A stretch of DNA of 5,500 bases from Nocardioides sp. (GTDB lineage: Bacteria > Actinomycetota > Actinomycetes > Propionibacteriales > Nocardioidaceae): positions 1 through 5,500 of the forward strand of contig JAHEXO010000188.1 in assembly GCA_023252065.1 (NCBI GenBank), in the 5' to 3' direction. The notes under the pieces were generated by a model. The model ran no database searches and was not told where the DNA came from. It saw only the letters and a list, made by a program, of their open reading frames with translations. Made by a program: the position numbers and the translations under genes. Positions 4,442 through 5,500 of the stretch are shown one piece after another. Within the stretch, counting starts at the first letter, position 1; every line of letters starts with the position of its first letter.

Positions 4442-5500
4442 CCCAGCCCACGAGCGACGTGCGGGCCGAGCCGCCCGAGGAGTCCGCCACCTGGAAGCCC
4501 AGCGGTGACCGGGACGACGACCGCCGTACCGGTGAGCTGACCGCCCGCGAGCTCCTCCGCTGGGCCTGGCGCCAGGTCACCTCGATGCGCACCGCGCTCG
4601 TCCTGCTGCTGCTCCTCGCCCTCGGCGCGATCCCCGGGTCGGTGATCCCGCAGACCGGGGTCGACGCCCTCAAGACCCAGGACTGGCAGGCGGCCCACCC
4701 GCACCTGACCCCGATCTACCAGCGGCTGGGGCTGTTCGGCGTCTACCACTCGCCGTGGTTCGCCGCGATCTACCTGCTGCTGATGGTGTCGCTGGTGGGG
4801 TGCATCGTGCCGCGGCTGTTCGTCTACTGGCGCGGCTACCGCAAGCCGCCGCCCCCCGCCCCGCGCAACCTGACCCGCCTCCCCGACCACGCGTCGTACA
4901 CGACCGACGAGGAGCCGGCAGCCGTGCTCGAGCGGGCCGGGCGCTACTTCACCCGCCGCCACCGGGTCGCGGCGGGCGACGACGTCCGCGGTGGCTGGAT
5001 CTCGGCCGAGCGCGGTCAGCTCCGCGAGGCCGGCAACCTGGTCTTCCATCTCTCGGTGCTGATCGTGCTGGTGGGCTTCGGCATCGGCAGCCTCTTCGGC
5101 TACAAGGGGGGCGTGATCCTGGTCGTCGGCAACGGGTTCACCAACACACTCACGCAGTACGACGACTTCGCTCCCGGCTCGCTGTTCAACGCCGACAAGA
5201 TGGAGCCGTTCCACTTCACGGTCAACCAGTTCGACGTCGACTGGATCAACAGCGGGCCACGCCAGGGCATGGCCCGAGGTTTCCGGGCGCCCCTGACCTA
5301 CCAGACGTCACCGGGTGCCCCGGAGAAGAGCTACGACCTCCGGGTCAACCATCCGCTCACCATCGGTGGCACGCAGGTGTTCCTGATCGGCCACGGCTAC
5401 GCGCCGGTGATCGTCGTCCGCGACTCCCAGGGCCACGTCATCTACGACGGGCCGACCGTGTTCCTGCCCGAGAGCTCCAACTTCCAGTCCTTCGGCGTGG
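4438..5500 (+). CDS. resB: Cytochrome c biogenesis protein ResB (3' end beyond window)
   Basis: The frame opens at ATG 4438 and stays open to the right edge: 354 residues are visible of the roughly 530-570 usual in actinobacteria. ResB (Ccs1) pairs with CcsA/CcsB to form the System II heme exporter and cytochrome c synthase in the membrane. Residues 1-45 are a charged, probably cytosolic extension. Membrane segments follow at about 50-70 (MRTALVLLLLLALGAIPGSV), 107-130 (with SLVGCIVPRLFVYWR) and 200-221. The last contains GNLVFHLSVLIVLVG, with His204 at the position of the conserved ResB membrane histidine associated with heme. From about 223 a large extracytoplasmic domain begins, including FTVNQFDVDW and LRVNHPLTIGGTQVFLIGHGYAP, both typical of ResB. 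A fourth membrane segment and the partner gene should lie past the edge. The gap to ccdA is 10 nt with only a weak GAGG before the start. Confidence 0.93.
   Translation, partial: MTQPTSDVRAEPPEESATWKPSGDRDDDRRTGELTARELLRWAWRQVTSMRTALVLLLLLALGAIPGSVIPQTGVDALKTQDWQAAHPHLTPIYQRLGLFGVYHSPWFAAIYLLLMVSLVGCIVPRLFVYWRGYRKPPPPAPRNLTRLPDHASYTTDEEPAAVLERAGRYFTRRHRVAAGDDVRGGWISAERGQLREAGNLVFHLSVLIVLVGFGIGSLFGYKGGVILVVGNGFTNTLTQYDDFAPGSLFNADKMEPFHFTVNQFDVDWINSGPRQGMARGFRAPLTYQTSPGAPEKSYDLRVNHPLTIGGTQVFLIGHGYAPVIVVRDSQGHVIYDGPTVFLPESSNFQSFGV

Noticed and set aside
3462..5214. Antisense frames opposite the tlpA/resA end, ccdA and resB (about 403 and 270 codons)
   Set aside because: They have compositions rich in Gln, Glu, Asp, Arg and Gly typical of complements of membrane-protein genes, and no domains, while the plus-strand genes are clearly real.
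1..5500. CRISPR arrays, tRNA or rRNA genes, insertion sequences, phage or defence genes
   Set aside because: No regularly spaced repeats, tRNA-like cloverleaf, transposase motifs or terminal inverted repeats were seen. The window is filled by housekeeping genes with uniform base composition.

Overview
The window looks like part of a chromosome from a high-GC actinobacterium, most likely a Nocardioides-type member of the Propionibacteriales. The reasons are the strong G/C bias at third codon positions, GTG starts, tightly packed genes with short overlaps, and the gene order hemL - histidine phosphatase - TlpA/ResA-like lipoprotein - CcdA - ResB, which is familiar from actinobacteria. The genus is an inference; no rRNA or other marker is present.

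Layout. Positions 1-845 on the minus strand hold the 5' part of a secreted MltB-type lytic transglycosylase that runs off the left edge. Positions 846-1054 are a divergent intergenic region. It contains a possible ECF-type promoter inside an inverted repeat, a structured leader for the transglycosylase and, for hemL, a possible leaderless promoter. From 1055 to the right edge all genes are on the plus strand and almost touching: hemL (1055-2413), a histidine phosphatase (2406-3080), a TlpA/ResA-like thiol-disulfide lipoprotein (3094-3672), ccdA (3678-4427) and resB (4438 to beyond 5500). Junctions are an 8-nt overlap, or gaps of 13, 5 and 10 nt, so one operon is likely. No terminator-like hairpin was noticed between the genes.

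How the genes work together. HemL makes 5-aminolevulinate, the committed heme precursor. The last three genes belong to cytochrome c maturation System II: CcdA carries reducing equivalents across the membrane, the TlpA/ResA lipoprotein reduces the apocytochrome CXXCH cysteines, and ResB, with a CcsA/CcsB partner expected just beyond the right edge, delivers and attaches heme. The operon therefore ties heme supply to heme use. The histidine phosphatase has no established role in this pathway and is the main functional unknown.

No new defence, mobile or biosynthetic system is visible. The best leads are regulatory: a leader ahead of the transglycosylase that could hide its Shine-Dalgarno in a helix incompatible with an upstream hairpin, and unusual start/stop arrangements at the tlpA-ccdA and ccdA-resB junctions.
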